Shown here: positions 1 to 8,919 of the stretch, piece by piece | Layout: every line of letters begins with the position of its first letter | How positions within the stretch are numbered: the stretch's first letter is position 1 | Origin: Deltaproteobacteria bacterium | Lineage (GTDB): Bacteria; Desulfobacterota; Desulfarculia; Adiutricales; Adiutricaceae | Assembly (NCBI GenBank): GCA_031288415.1 | Contig: JAITRL010000357.1 | Span: 1-39,260 of the forward strand | Reading direction: 5' to 3' | DNA: 39,260 nucleotides | Translations under genes and position numbers: made by a program | The notes under the pieces: model-generated | Databases searched by the model: none | What the model was told of the DNA's origin: nothing | The model's input: only the letters and a program-made list of their open reading frames with translations

Positions 1-301
1 GGCGAGGGGTGCCCGCAGGCGGGAAAGCCATGGCGGCGGTTGCGGTCCCGTCTCCCGGCGGGCCGGTCTTCCGGGGCCGCCAGAAGCCGCGCGTAAGATT
101 GCTCGGTTATAATGCGTCGGAACGGATTTTGGAAGGGCCCGACCAGTCGGCCAGGGCCGGAAGGGTCCGGGGGGCCCTGAAGGCTCTGGGCCCGGGCCGC
201 GCGGGAGACAGGGAGGCGGCCCCGGCCTTGGGCCGGGGAGCGGAGGATGGGCAAGGGACCCTGGCAAGCGCGGGGCGGCGCCCCGAAACCCTTGTCCCGG
301 C

Positions 302-952
302 TCACCCGGCCTCCTGCAGCTCCCGGATGGCCCTGCCCTTGTCGGGGCTCTTGAACAGGAACGAGCCCGAGACCAGGACGTCTGCCCCGGCCCGGACCAG
401 CTCCCCGGCGTTCCGGTCCGTCACCCCGCCGTCCACTTCCAGGAGGATCGGGGCGCCCTTCTCCCTGATGAGGCGGGAGGCCTGGCGGACCCGCTCCGCG
501 GTTTCCGGGATATAGGGCTGTCCGGAGAAGCCCGGGTTCACTCCCATGACGATCACGAGATCCAGGCAGGAGAGGACGGGCTCGAGGAAAGACAGCGGGG
601 TCGCGGGGTTAAGGGCCACGCCAGCCTTCGCGCCTTTCTCCCGGATGGAGGCGAGGGCCTTGTGGAGGTGGGCCGTGGCCTCGGCGTGCACGGAGACGTA
701 ATGCGCCCCCTCAGCCGCGAAGGCGGGCCCCCAGAGGAGGGGGTCGGCCACCATGAGGTGGGCGTCCAAGGGCACGCCCGCCGCCTTGGCGCAGGTTTTG
801 ACGATCCACGGCCCGAAGGTGATGTTGGGCACGAAGTTCCCGTCCATGACGTCCAGGTGGAGCCAGCCGGCCCCGGCCGCGGCTACGGCCGCCGCCTCGT
901 CGGCCAGTCGTCCTGGATCAGCGGAGAGCAGGGAAGGGGCGATGATGGTCAT
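302..952 (-). CDS. rpe: Ribulose-phosphate 3-epimerase
   Basis: Protein MTIIAPSLLSADPGRLADE...LHLDVMDGNFVPNITFGP...VIVMGVNPGFSGQ...EVDGGV matches RPE family motifs; internal Met at 952 preferred over the ORF start at 1060. Confidence 0.96.
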   Translation of the reverse strand: MTIIAPSLLSADPGRLADEAAAVAAAGAGWLHLDVMDGNFVPNITFGPWIVKTCAKAAGVPLDAHLMVADPLLWGPAFAAEGAHYVSVHAEATAHLHKALASIREKGAKAGVALNPATPLSFLEPVLSCLDLVIVMGVNPGFSGQPYIPETAERVRQASRLIREKGAPILLEVDGGVTDRNAGELVRAGADVLVSGSFLFKSPDKGRAIRELQEAG

Positions 953-1300
953 GGTACCGCCTGGCTCCGGCAGCGCCTTGGCTCTTCCGGGCCGTGATCG
1001 CCAGGGCCGAAGGGGAGGCGCGCGGGTAAAGGGTTGCTGTCTTTCGCCGGATAATAGCACGTTCTGAGGGCCTGCGGGAGCGGGAAGAGAAGCCGGCGTC
1101 AGCCGAAGGGAAGCCGAAGGAACCTAAGAAACACGAGGAACCTGAGGAACCGAAGGAACCGGGCCGAATCGGAAGAAAGCGGAGGAAACCTTGGGGCGGC
1201 TCCGGCGGCCGCCTCTCCAGTCCCCGCGGCCGCCCCAGGCTCAATCCGGATCAATCCGGCCCGCTTGAGAATGGCCCCGGCTGCTGGTAAGATCGCCCGC

Positions 1301-2449
1301 ATGAAAGCGGCCTCCCCGAAAATACCCCCCGTGAGAATGCCCTTTTCGGAGGCCGACGCCGACAGGCTGGCGGAGAGGTTCAGGGCCACGCTGCTTTCAG
1401 GGCGCATCGCCATGGGGCCCAACGTCGCGGCCTTCGAGGCGGCCTTCGCGGCCTTCCTGGGGGTGCCCCACGCCGCAGGGACCGGCAACGGCACCCAGGC
1501 CCTCGAGCTCGTCTGCCGAGCCCGCGATTTCGCGGGGGCCTCGGTCGCGGTGCCTGCGGTCACCTTCATGGCCACGGCCTTCGCCCCTTTGGCCGCGGGG
1601 GCCAGGATCATCATCGTTGACTGCGACCCCGAAACCCTCCAGATGGACCCGGATGATCTCGAGCGCAAGATGCGGCCCGACACCCGGGCCGTCGTCCTGG
1701 TCCACCTGGGCGGCTTCATCTCCCCCGCATGGGAAAGGATACGGAGGATCGCCGCCGACGCGGGGGCCATGCTCATAGAGGACGCGGCCCACGCCCACGG
1801 CTCGTCCGCCGGCGGGCGCATGGCGGGCACGCTGGGAGACGCGGCCGCCTTCTCGTTTTTCGCCACCAAGGTCCTTCCGACCGGCGAGGGGGGCATGGCC
1901 GTCACGTCGGACGGGGAACTGTTCGGGCGCATGCTCCGGATCCGCCAGCACGGCCAGGCGAGGCCCGGCTCCAACGTCCACGAGGGGTTCGGCCTGAACT
2001 TCCGGCCCTCGGAATTTCACGCGCTTCTGGGCCTGGACGTGCTCGGGCGCGCGGGCGGGATCCTCCGGGCGCGCCGGGAGGCCGCCTCGCGTTACGACTC
2101 GCTCCTGGAAGGGACTCCGCTCAAGGCCTTCCGGGCGCCTCCCGGACAGAACCCCTCCTATTACAAATACGTGGCGTTCCTGCCGGAGGGAGTCCCCCGG
2201 GACCGCTTCAAGGAACTCCTGCGCGAAAGGCACGGTTACGCTCTGGCGGGAGAGGCCTACGCCCTCCCTGTCCACCTCCAGCCCTTCTGGGACAGGAACC
2301 CGGAGCGCCTGGCGCGCCCGCTCGAGCCCCTTCCGGGCGCGGAACGGATCTGCGCGGGCCACGTGTGCCTTCCCGTCTTTCCCGGCATCAGCCCCGAGGA
2401 CCAGAAGCTGCTCGTGGAGGCGATGACCGACTCGGCTCTCGCGTTTTAG
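1301..2449 (+). CDS. DegT/DnrJ/EryC1/StrS family PLP-dependent aminotransferase
   Basis: MPFSEADADRLAERF...GTGNGTQALEL...IEDAAHAHGSS...FSFFATKVLPTGEGGMAVT is typical of sugar aminotransferases of the DegT family. Confidence 0.93.
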   Translation: MKAASPKIPPVRMPFSEADADRLAERFRATLLSGRIAMGPNVAAFEAAFAAFLGVPHAAGTGNGTQALELVCRARDFAGASVAVPAVTFMATAFAPLAAGARIIIVDCDPETLQMDPDDLERKMRPDTRAVVLVHLGGFISPAWERIRRIAADAGAMLIEDAAHAHGSSAGGRMAGTLGDAAAFSFFATKVLPTGEGGMAVTSDGELFGRMLRIRQHGQARPGSNVHEGFGLNFRPSEFHALLGLDVLGRAGGILRARREAASRYDSLLEGTPLKAFRAPPGQNPSYYKYVAFLPEGVPRDRFKELLRERHGYALAGEAYALPVHLQPFWDRNPERLARPLEPLPGAERICAGHVCLPVFPGISPEDQKLLVEAMTDSALAF

Positions 2450-2593
2450 GGAGGCGGCGCGGGCGCGCGCGGTTTCCGGCCCGCGCTGTTCGGGGGCTCG
2501 CGTTAGGTTTTCCCGGTTTTTCCGCCCGTTTTTTCGGGTCCCGGCCGCCGGTTTTTTTGGCCGGGCCGTTCGGCCCGGGATTCCGGGCCCCGG

Positions 2594-2613
2594 AGCCGGC
2601 CGTTCCGGCTTTT
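2594..2613 (+). terminator. Rho-independent terminator downstream of the DegT gene
   Basis: AGCCGG-CCGTT-CCGGCT followed by TTT; further hairpins immediately upstream. Confidence 0.55.
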
Positions 2614-2779
2614 CCCGTTTCCCGTGTTTTTCCCGCCCCAGGGCCCGCCTTCCGCCGGAGGCGGCCCGGCGCTTACGACATGATCAATGCAAAACCCCGG
2701 AATCTTCCGGGGGCAAGCCCTCCGGCCGGGCCGGGGGCGGCGGCCCGCCCGGCCGCGCGGCAAGTGGGAGTACCGCAAG

Positions 2780-3352
2780 ATGACCAACGTAGTGACCGTT
2801 TTAGGAAGCCCCCGCCAGGATGCCTCCTCAGCCAGGCTGGCGGATGCGGTGGCTGAGTCCCTCGCCGGGGGGGCCGGCGCCTCCTCCAGGCATGTCATCA
2901 ACAGCCTCAAGCACGTCAGGGGCTGCCAGGCCTGCCAGGCGTGCAAGGGCAAGTCCGAGACCTGCGTCGTCAAGGACGACTTGGCCCCGGTGCTCGCCGC
3001 GGCGGCATCGGCCGATTTCCTGATCATCGCGGCCCCCAACTACATAGGCGAGATAACCGCCCAGCTGAAGCTCTTCATAGACAGGACCTACTCCTGGTTC
3101 AAGCCCGATTTCCACAGCGCGGCGGAGCCGGGGAGGCTTTCCGGCAAAGGCAAGAAGGCCCTGCTCATCTTCACCCAGGGCAATCCCGACCCGGGGGCCT
3201 ACGCCCGCGCCTACGAGGCCTACAAGGCCTACTTCCAGGGACAGGGCTTCAAGACGGCGTACAAGGCCGTGCCGGTGCCCGTAGGCCCCGGGGCCGACAA
3301 GGCCGTCGCCGACGCCGCGGCGGAGCTCAAGGCCCTCGCGGCCTCCCTGTAG
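2780..3352 (+). CDS. Flavodoxin family / NADPH-dependent FMN reductase-like protein
   Basis: MTNVVTVLGSPRQDASSARLADAV...CQACQACKGKSETCVVKDDL...ADFLIIAAPNYIGEITAQLKLFIDR, typical of multimeric flavodoxin-like reductases. Confidence 0.9.
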   Translation: MTNVVTVLGSPRQDASSARLADAVAESLAGGAGASSRHVINSLKHVRGCQACQACKGKSETCVVKDDLAPVLAAAASADFLIIAAPNYIGEITAQLKLFIDRTYSWFKPDFHSAAEPGRLSGKGKKALLIFTQGNPDPGAYARAYEAYKAYFQGQGFKTAYKAVPVPVGPGADKAVADAAAELKALAASL

Positions 3353-3660
3353 GCCGCGGGGCCCGGTCCGCTGAAGGGGCCTTCCGCCTCCGGAGGGCCC
3401 TTCCGGGCCTCCCGCGCGCCGGTCTTGGCCTGCTCGGGCCGCGGCGCGGGCCGCCGCCTTCCGCCGCAGGTTCCCGTCCTTTCAGGAAGGGGGGGTTCCC
3501 GCCCGCAGGCCCTTGGCCGTCCCTTCCCGGATGCCTGCGGGCCGAAGCCCTGCGGCCGGCCGAAAGATCGCGCGAAGCCTTCCGGTTCCGCTGTTTCGGC
3601 CGCCATGCCCTCCGTTTTCCGTTTGCCCCTCCCCCCCCTCCATTTTTGTAAAGCCTCCGC

Positions 3661-3750
3661 AGTAATACGGCTTGCCGCCCGGGGCTCCTCATTATTCCGG
3701 CTTACGGCCTTGGGGGCCTCGTTATGCCGGCTTGCCGCCAGGGGCGCTTC
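3661..3750 (+). repeat. 30-bp imperfect tandem repeat, 3 copies
   Basis: AGTAATACGGCTTGCCGCCCGGGGCTCCTC / ATTATTCCGGCTTACGGCCTTGGGGGCCTC / GTTATGCCGGCTTGCCGCCAGGGGCGCTTC. Confidence 0.8.
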
Positions 3751-3834
3751 GGCAAAGCGCTTCCGCGGCCAGGCCGGTCGCGCGGGTCGGCGGGGCCGAT
3801 CACCGGGCCGGGCCCCGGTCAGGGATGCGTACGA

Positions 3835-6162
3835 ATGGATTTCCTCAGCGAGTTGAGCGGGGTCATGGCCGAGCTGGGACTTTGCGCGAAGGCCCTGGAC
3901 GCCATGGGCGCCGGCAAGGGCGCGGCCAAGGCCAGGAAGGCCGAGAGGGCTGCGGCCGAAAGCCTCCGCTCGGCGGAGGCCAGGCTGGCCGCGCTGTGCG
4001 CGGCCGGAAGGCCGGCGGGCGCAGGCGCGCTGGGGGAGGCGCTTCTCGAGGCGGTCAGGCTCGCCTCGCGCCTGGGGGACCTGGGCCGCGCCAGGGCCTG
4101 CCACGACAGGCTCATAGGGCTTCCGCCCCCTGAGGGGGGTTCCCAGGGCAAGCTCGAGGCCGCCGCCATCCTCGCTGGGGATTACTTCCTGTGCTGCGAC
4201 TTCGGGGAGGCCGTCTCGGTCCTCCTGGCCGCGAGAAGGCATGCCGGCGGCCGGGCGGGAGCGCAGGCATGGCTCGCCGGGGCGGCGCGCCTGGGCGCCT
4301 CCCTTGCGGAAGAGGGGAGGCTCGAGGAGGCCCTGGCCGTCTACGCCGCCATGCGGCCGCTCCGGCGCTGGGAATTCTCGGGCGCGGAAAGGGCGCGCGC
4401 GGCCCTGGCCATCGTCCGAGGCCTCAGGCTGGCGGGCGACGTCGAGCGGGCTTTCGCGGTCTTCAGGGAGACGGGGTCCTACGCCAAAGGGCCCGAAGCC
4501 TTCCGGCTGCACATGGAGGCCGCGCTCTCGCTTCTCCTGGAGCTTTCCCGGGCCCCCGGGGAGGGCCGCTACGCGTTTCTCTCGCGGGCCCTCAACGACC
4601 CCGCCGAACCCCCGGAGCGCTCGATCCTCAGGGGCGAGGCGGCGCTCGCCTTCGTGACCGGGCGCGCGGCCGTCGGCGATCTGGAGGAGGCCAGGGCGGT
4701 CCTGGACGCCTTCTGCGAATTTTCCGGGGCGGGCCTGGCGGAACTCCACCGCGTGCGCTGCGCGGCAGTCTTGGCCGAGGGCTACATGGATGCGGGGCGC
4801 CTGGACGGCGCCTGGAGGCTCCTGGAAAGCGTGGCGGGCCCTTGGGCCGCTTCCGGCGCCGCCGCGCGGGAGGCTCGGGCCGCGGCCCTGGAGAGCGTCT
4901 CCGCCGGGGCGGCGGGCCCGGTCCTTTCGGAGTCGGCCGGAGCGGACTCCCTCTCCCTGGCCCCGTACGGCCTGATTCTCGGGGCGGCGCTGCGGCTCGC
5001 CGGAGCTTTGTGCGCCGGCGGCCGGGGCCCGGAAGCGCGTGTCCTGTGCGGGCTCACGGCCAGGGCCGCCCCTGGCGGGAGGGAGCTTTCCGCCTTCGCG
5101 GAAGCCGCTTTGGAGGCGGCGGAGGCGAAGTGCAAGGAGGGGCTCGCCCTGGAGGCCCTGGAACTCTGGCGGGCCATGCCGGAGACGGAGGGCCCTCCGG
5201 AAGCCTACGAGCTCGCCAGGTGCCGCATGGGCGCGGCGGCGGTGCGGGGCCTGTGCGCCAAGGGCCATACGGATGAAGCCCTCGCGGCCTGCGCCGCCCT
5301 GCCCGCGCCGCGGGCGCCCGGCGACCGCCTTTACTACGAGCGGCTCCAGGCCGACATGGACGTCTTCAACGCCCTCCTGAGCGCGGGCCTCTGCGGGCCC
5401 GCCGAGCGGCACCTCAGGCGCCGCGCGGACTTCGCGGGGCCGGAGAAGGCAGCCCAGAGATGGCTCGCGGCGGCGGAGAGGCTCGTCGAGTGTTACGCCG
5501 ACAGGGGCAGCCTGTCCAAGGCCAGGGCGATCTTCCGGCTCGCGCGCCGCCGGGCCCCCAAAGCCGGCAGGTTCATCCTGCGGCTCTTCGCCATGTCCCA
5601 GGAGCTCATATCGGCCTACTGCGCCAAAGGCGACCTGGCCTCCGCCAGGGAACTTTACGACGGCCTTCCGGATCCCGGCCCCTCAGTCAGGCTCGAGCAG
5701 GAGAAGGCCGAGATCTTCTTCTTCCTGACCCTCAACTACTGCCGCAAGGGCGAGATCAGGGAAGCCCTGGGCTTCTACCGGAGCCTCCCGGACGAGAGCC
5801 CCACGGGCAAGCTTCCCTACCTCAAGGCCCGCACCGCCTCCTGGCTGATCGCCGACCTCTCCGGCAGGGGGCTCCCCGAGGAGGCGGCCGGCGTCTACGA
5901 AAGCCTGTCCAGGCTGGGCGAGGCTGACGGCCTCGACCTCGTCCGCGCCAAGTCGGCAATCCGCCTGATCACGGCGTTCACCCTGGCCGGGGACACCGAC
6001 AGGGCCCTGGAGCTCCTGCTCGCCATCCCGTCCTTTTGCGACCCCGCCCGCATCGGCAGGCAGCTGAGGGCCGCGGCCGCGGCGCTTTCCCTCGCGCTCT
6101 CCGAGAGGAACGATCCGGAGAAGGCGGGCGCCTTGAAGGCCTTTACCCTGGAGCGCCTGTAG
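3835..6162 (+). CDS. Large alpha-helical repeat (TPR/PPR-like) solenoid protein
   Basis: Repeated helix-turn-helix pattern such as LISAYCAKGDLASARELYDGLPDPGPS, LTLNYCRKGEIREALGFYRSLPDESPT and LVECYADRGSLSKARAIFRLA; no obvious signal peptide. Confidence 0.85.
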   Translation: MDFLSELSGVMAELGLCAKALDAMGAGKGAAKARKAERAAAESLRSAEARLAALCAAGRPAGAGALGEALLEAVRLASRLGDLGRARACHDRLIGLPPPEGGSQGKLEAAAILAGDYFLCCDFGEAVSVLLAARRHAGGRAGAQAWLAGAARLGASLAEEGRLEEALAVYAAMRPLRRWEFSGAERARAALAIVRGLRLAGDVERAFAVFRETGSYAKGPEAFRLHMEAALSLLLELSRAPGEGRYAFLSRALNDPAEPPERSILRGEAALAFVTGRAAVGDLEEARAVLDAFCEFSGAGLAELHRVRCAAVLAEGYMDAGRLDGAWRLLESVAGPWAASGAAAREARAAALESVSAGAAGPVLSESAGADSLSLAPYGLILGAALRLAGALCAGGRGPEARVLCGLTARAAPGGRELSAFAEAALEAAEAKCKEGLALEALELWRAMPETEGPPEAYELARCRMGAAAVRGLCAKGHTDEALAACAALPAPRAPGDRLYYERLQADMDVFNALLSAGLCGPAERHLRRRADFAGPEKAAQRWLAAAERLVECYADRGSLSKARAIFRLARRRAPKAGRFILRLFAMSQELISAYCAKGDLASARELYDGLPDPGPSVRLEQEKAEIFFFLTLNYCRKGEIREALGFYRSLPDESPTGKLPYLKARTASWLIADLSGRGLPEEAAGVYESLSRLGEADGLDLVRAKSAIRLITAFTLAGDTDRALELLLAIPSFCDPARIGRQLRAAAAALSLALSERNDPEKAGALKAFTLERL

Positions 6163-6237
6163 GGCCCGGCGTCCTCGGCCGGCCGCCCGCCGCCGCGAAG
6201 TTCCTGTAACCGCCCGCCGGGAGCCCTGGCCGGAAGA

Positions 6238-6292
6238 GGCCCGATGAGGCCCGATGAGGCCCGATAAGGCCCGATAAGGCCCGATAAGGCCC
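6238..6292 (+). repeat. 10-bp tandem repeat (GGCCCGATRA)x5 plus partial copy
   Basis: ggcccgatga ggcccgatga ggcccgataa ggcccgataa ggcccgataa ggccc read directly. Confidence 0.95.
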
Positions 6293-6819
6293 ATTGCCGC
6301 GCCGGACAGAAAGCCGTCGGCGGCCCGTGTTTTCCCTGCCGCCGTGACTGCCGCGGCGGGGCCGGCGTGAATTCTTCCGCGAGGCGGGACAAGGCGCGCC
6401 TTTATCTCTTTTCCCCGCTTCGCCGCCGCCTGCCGGCGGCTTCGGGAACGGCCCGTCCGGCGTATTCCCTGACCTGTCCCTCCGTAAACCGGGCTCCTGA
6501 TTTCCGCCCGGGACGGCTTGCGCGGGGCCTCGCCGGGAGGATCGGCCTCCGGCTCCAGGATAAGGGGCGGAGCCCGGCCTTGGGAGGAGCGGTCCGGCAA
6601 GAGGCGGCTTCGCGTGGCCCCCCCTGGGCAGGGCGGGCTGTCCGGGCCAGGCGGCCCGGAACGCCCGGCGCCGCGAGGGCTTCCTCCCGGCCGGCAACGG
6701 AGACGGCTGCCTCATGGCGGCCGGCGATACTGCCTGGCGCGCCTGGCGCAGGGCCGGCCGGCCGGGGAAAGCCAGGGCAACGGATTCGCCCTGAGGAAGC
6801 CGCGCGCCTAAACCCCGAT

Positions 6820-6854
6820 AAAAAAGGCGCCGCGAAAAAGCCTTTCGCGGCGCC
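6820..6854 (-). terminator. Rho-independent terminator of the minor pilin operon
   Basis: Perfect 12-bp stem GGCGCCGCGAAA/TTTCGCGGCGCC; on the minus strand it is followed by TTTTTTAT. Confidence 0.9.
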
Positions 6855-7000
6855 TGCGGAAGATCAGGGTTGCGGAGGGGAAAGCCCTTGCCCTGCGGAG
6901 GCTTTCCGCGGCCTTTGATGTTGAGGGCCGGAAGCGCCAGGCCAGGGGCCAATCGGGCCGGCGCGTAAAAGGGAGGGGCCGGAAGCGGAGTCCCGGACGG

Positions 7001-7675
7001 TCACAGGAAGTTGCGGTACATGATGGTGATGAGCGAATGAGGCGAGTCGGTCCCGTTCTCCACGCTCTCGTTGGTCCTGGCGTTCACGGAGACCACTATG
7101 CCCACCTTGTATTGGGGGGCGGAGCCGCCGCCGCCGTCGCCGCCGCCTATAGTCGTGCCGGCGGAGATGAGATCGTAATCCTCGAGATTCACCACCGCGT
7201 TGGCCACCACCATCGGGTTCGCGGAGCCGCAGGGCGCCTGCTGGAACACGATGTGCGGATTGGGGGCCCCCTCGCCGGCCCCGGTATCGAGATACCGCTC
7301 GGTGTAGTCGAAATTCGTGGCCTGGCTAGTGAGATTCTCGAAGGTGAAATCCATCTGGGGGCACACGTAAATCCTGTAGCGGGGAGCCGGAGAGGGGATC
7401 GTGTCCGAGGTGATGATGGCGCTGAAGTCGTCGCTGCGGGACATCACGAGTTCCCTGGTCAGGTAGATGGCCATGCGGGCGGCGGCGTCGGCGGAGTTGA
7501 AGGCCTCCCGGCCCATCCTGGTGTTGCCCGTGATGCTCAGCTCGGTCCTGGTGTTGGACAGGATAACGATGCCCATGAGGCTCATGAGCACGAGTATGCA
7601 CAGGGCGAAGGCCAGGATAAGCCCGCTCCTGTTCCCTGCGGGGGCGACGGGGTAGTCGGCTTTCAGTGTGTTCAT
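7001..7675 (-). CDS. pilX: PilX-like type IV pilus minor pilin/assembly protein
   Basis: N-terminal GLILAFALCILVLMSLMGIVILSNTRTELSITGNTRMGREAFNSADAAARMAIY resembles the PilX N-domain; operon context. Confidence 0.8.
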   Translation of the reverse strand: MNTLKADYPVAPAGNRSGLILAFALCILVLMSLMGIVILSNTRTELSITGNTRMGREAFNSADAAARMAIYLTRELVMSRSDDFSAIITSDTIPSPAPRYRIYVCPQMDFTFENLTSQATNFDYTERYLDTGAGEGAPNPHIVFQQAPCGSANPMVVANAVVNLEDYDLISAGTTIGGGDGGGGSAPQYKVGIVVSVNARTNESVENGTDSPHSLITIMYRNFL

Positions 7676-7840
7676 CTTCTGACCTGCTGGACTGCCGCGC
7701 CTCGGCGCCGCAGGGGCGGGGCCGGCTGTCATGCTTGCCTGCGTGATGCCCTTGAGCCCGGCCGGGGCCGGGCCGGGCCGGGCGGGGTGCGGAGCGGGTT
7801 CGCCTGCCGGGCCGCCGCGGCGGGCGGCGGGGCCTCGTCG

Positions 7841-8356
7841 TCAGGACATGCCCGGCACTTCGGTCGCGGTCGACGAGTTGTGCACCGAGTGGCGCCCGGA
7901 GTTGTCGGACCAGGACACCTCCACCTCCGTAAGGATGCTGACGGTCAGGGGGTATCCGGGGAAGTACCTGAGGGTTACCGTGAAGGGGAACGCCTTGCAG
8001 GCGTCCGCTCCGGCCGGGCTGCACACCTTGTAGAACCTGTCGGCCTGCCAGGCGCGGCTGGTCCCGAGGGACGATATCTCGGCGCGCAGCTCGCCGAAGT
8101 TGAGGGACTTGACGCGCTCTATCTCCGACTCGGCCAGGAAGGTGGCGACCGTCATGTGGTCGGCCATGGAGTTGCCCCGCAGGGCGGCGGACTGCATGAG
8201 GAGCGCGGCGAGGCATCCGAAGGCGATGACCGCCAGCGTCACCAGGACTTCCACCAGGGTGAAGCCTTTTCCGGACTTGGCGGCGCCGGGCGCGGCGGGC
8301 GGGGAAATGTTCATGAGGCGTGTCTCCTCTTCGGCTGGCGGCGCGACTGGGCTCAT
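7841..8356 (-). CDS. pilV: Type IV pilus modification protein PilV-like
   Basis: GKGFTLVEVLVTLAVIAFGCLAALLMQSAALRGNSMADH; ATGA overlap with the upstream gene (alternative start 8314). Confidence 0.85.
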   Translation of the reverse strand: MSPVAPPAEEETRLMNISPPAAPGAAKSGKGFTLVEVLVTLAVIAFGCLAALLMQSAALRGNSMADHMTVATFLAESEIERVKSLNFGELRAEISSLGTSRAWQADRFYKVCSPAGADACKAFPFTVTLRYFPGYPLTVSILTEVEVSWSDNSGRHSVHNSSTATEVPGMS

Positions 8357-8919
8357 GGGAGCGTGAGATCGGCGCGGGCGGTGTTCACCCGGCCGGAATC
8401 CGGGCCCACCGTCAGGCGCCAGCCCCTCTTTTCGGCAGACGTCACCGCGGAGGGGTAAAAGAAGAGGTCGAAGGGCCTGGGGTCGGAGTACACCCTGCTG
8501 TCAGGCATGAAGATGGCGTAGCGCACCCCGGCGGGGGCCTTGGAGGCCCCGTCGTGGGCGGGGGACGCGGCGATGTCCGCCACGCTCACGCCCTTGGCGA
8601 ATCTCCGTCTGGAGCCGGTGTCGGCCTGCCACCCGGTCACGGCGGAGCCGGTGTAGACCGCGGTCTGGCTCTCGATCCAGCAGGGATCCTCCGCGCAGCT
8701 GATGACCACGCGGACGGGCTTCTGGACGGTCGCGGCCTTGAGCCTCGCCTTCTGCATGTAAGAGTCGGTCTGCTTGACTTCGGAGGACACCCTGGAGTCC
8801 GGGAGTATCCGCGACAGGAGAGGGTACGCTATGAGCGAGAGGATGCCCACTATCGCGATGACCACCAGCAGCTCAAACAGGGTGAAGGCCGAGCGGGCCT
8901 TTTCGGGCGGAATGCTCAT
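8353..8919 (-). CDS. fimT: GspH/FimT family pseudopilin
   Basis: AFTLFELLVVIAIVGILSLIAYPLLSRILPDSRVSSEVKQ prepilin N-terminus plus FimT-like pattern; 4-nt overlaps with neighbours. Confidence 0.85.
   Translation of the reverse strand: MSIPPEKARSAFTLFELLVVIAIVGILSLIAYPLLSRILPDSRVSSEVKQTDSYMQKARLKAATVQKPVRVVISCAEDPCWIESQTAVYTGSAVTGWQADTGSRRRFAKGVSVADIAASPAHDGASKAPAGVRYAIFMPDSRVYSDPRPFDLFFYPSAVTSAEKRGWRLTVGPDSGRVNTARADLTLP

Noticed and set aside
3229-5412. 727-aa minus-strand ORF
   Set aside because: Antisense to the clearly coding solenoid gene; Arg/Gly/Pro-rich translation without family signature, typical of GC-rich shadow ORFs
6238-6292. Possible CRISPR-like array
   Set aside because: 10-bp units with no spacers; a simple tandem repeat, and no cas genes in the window
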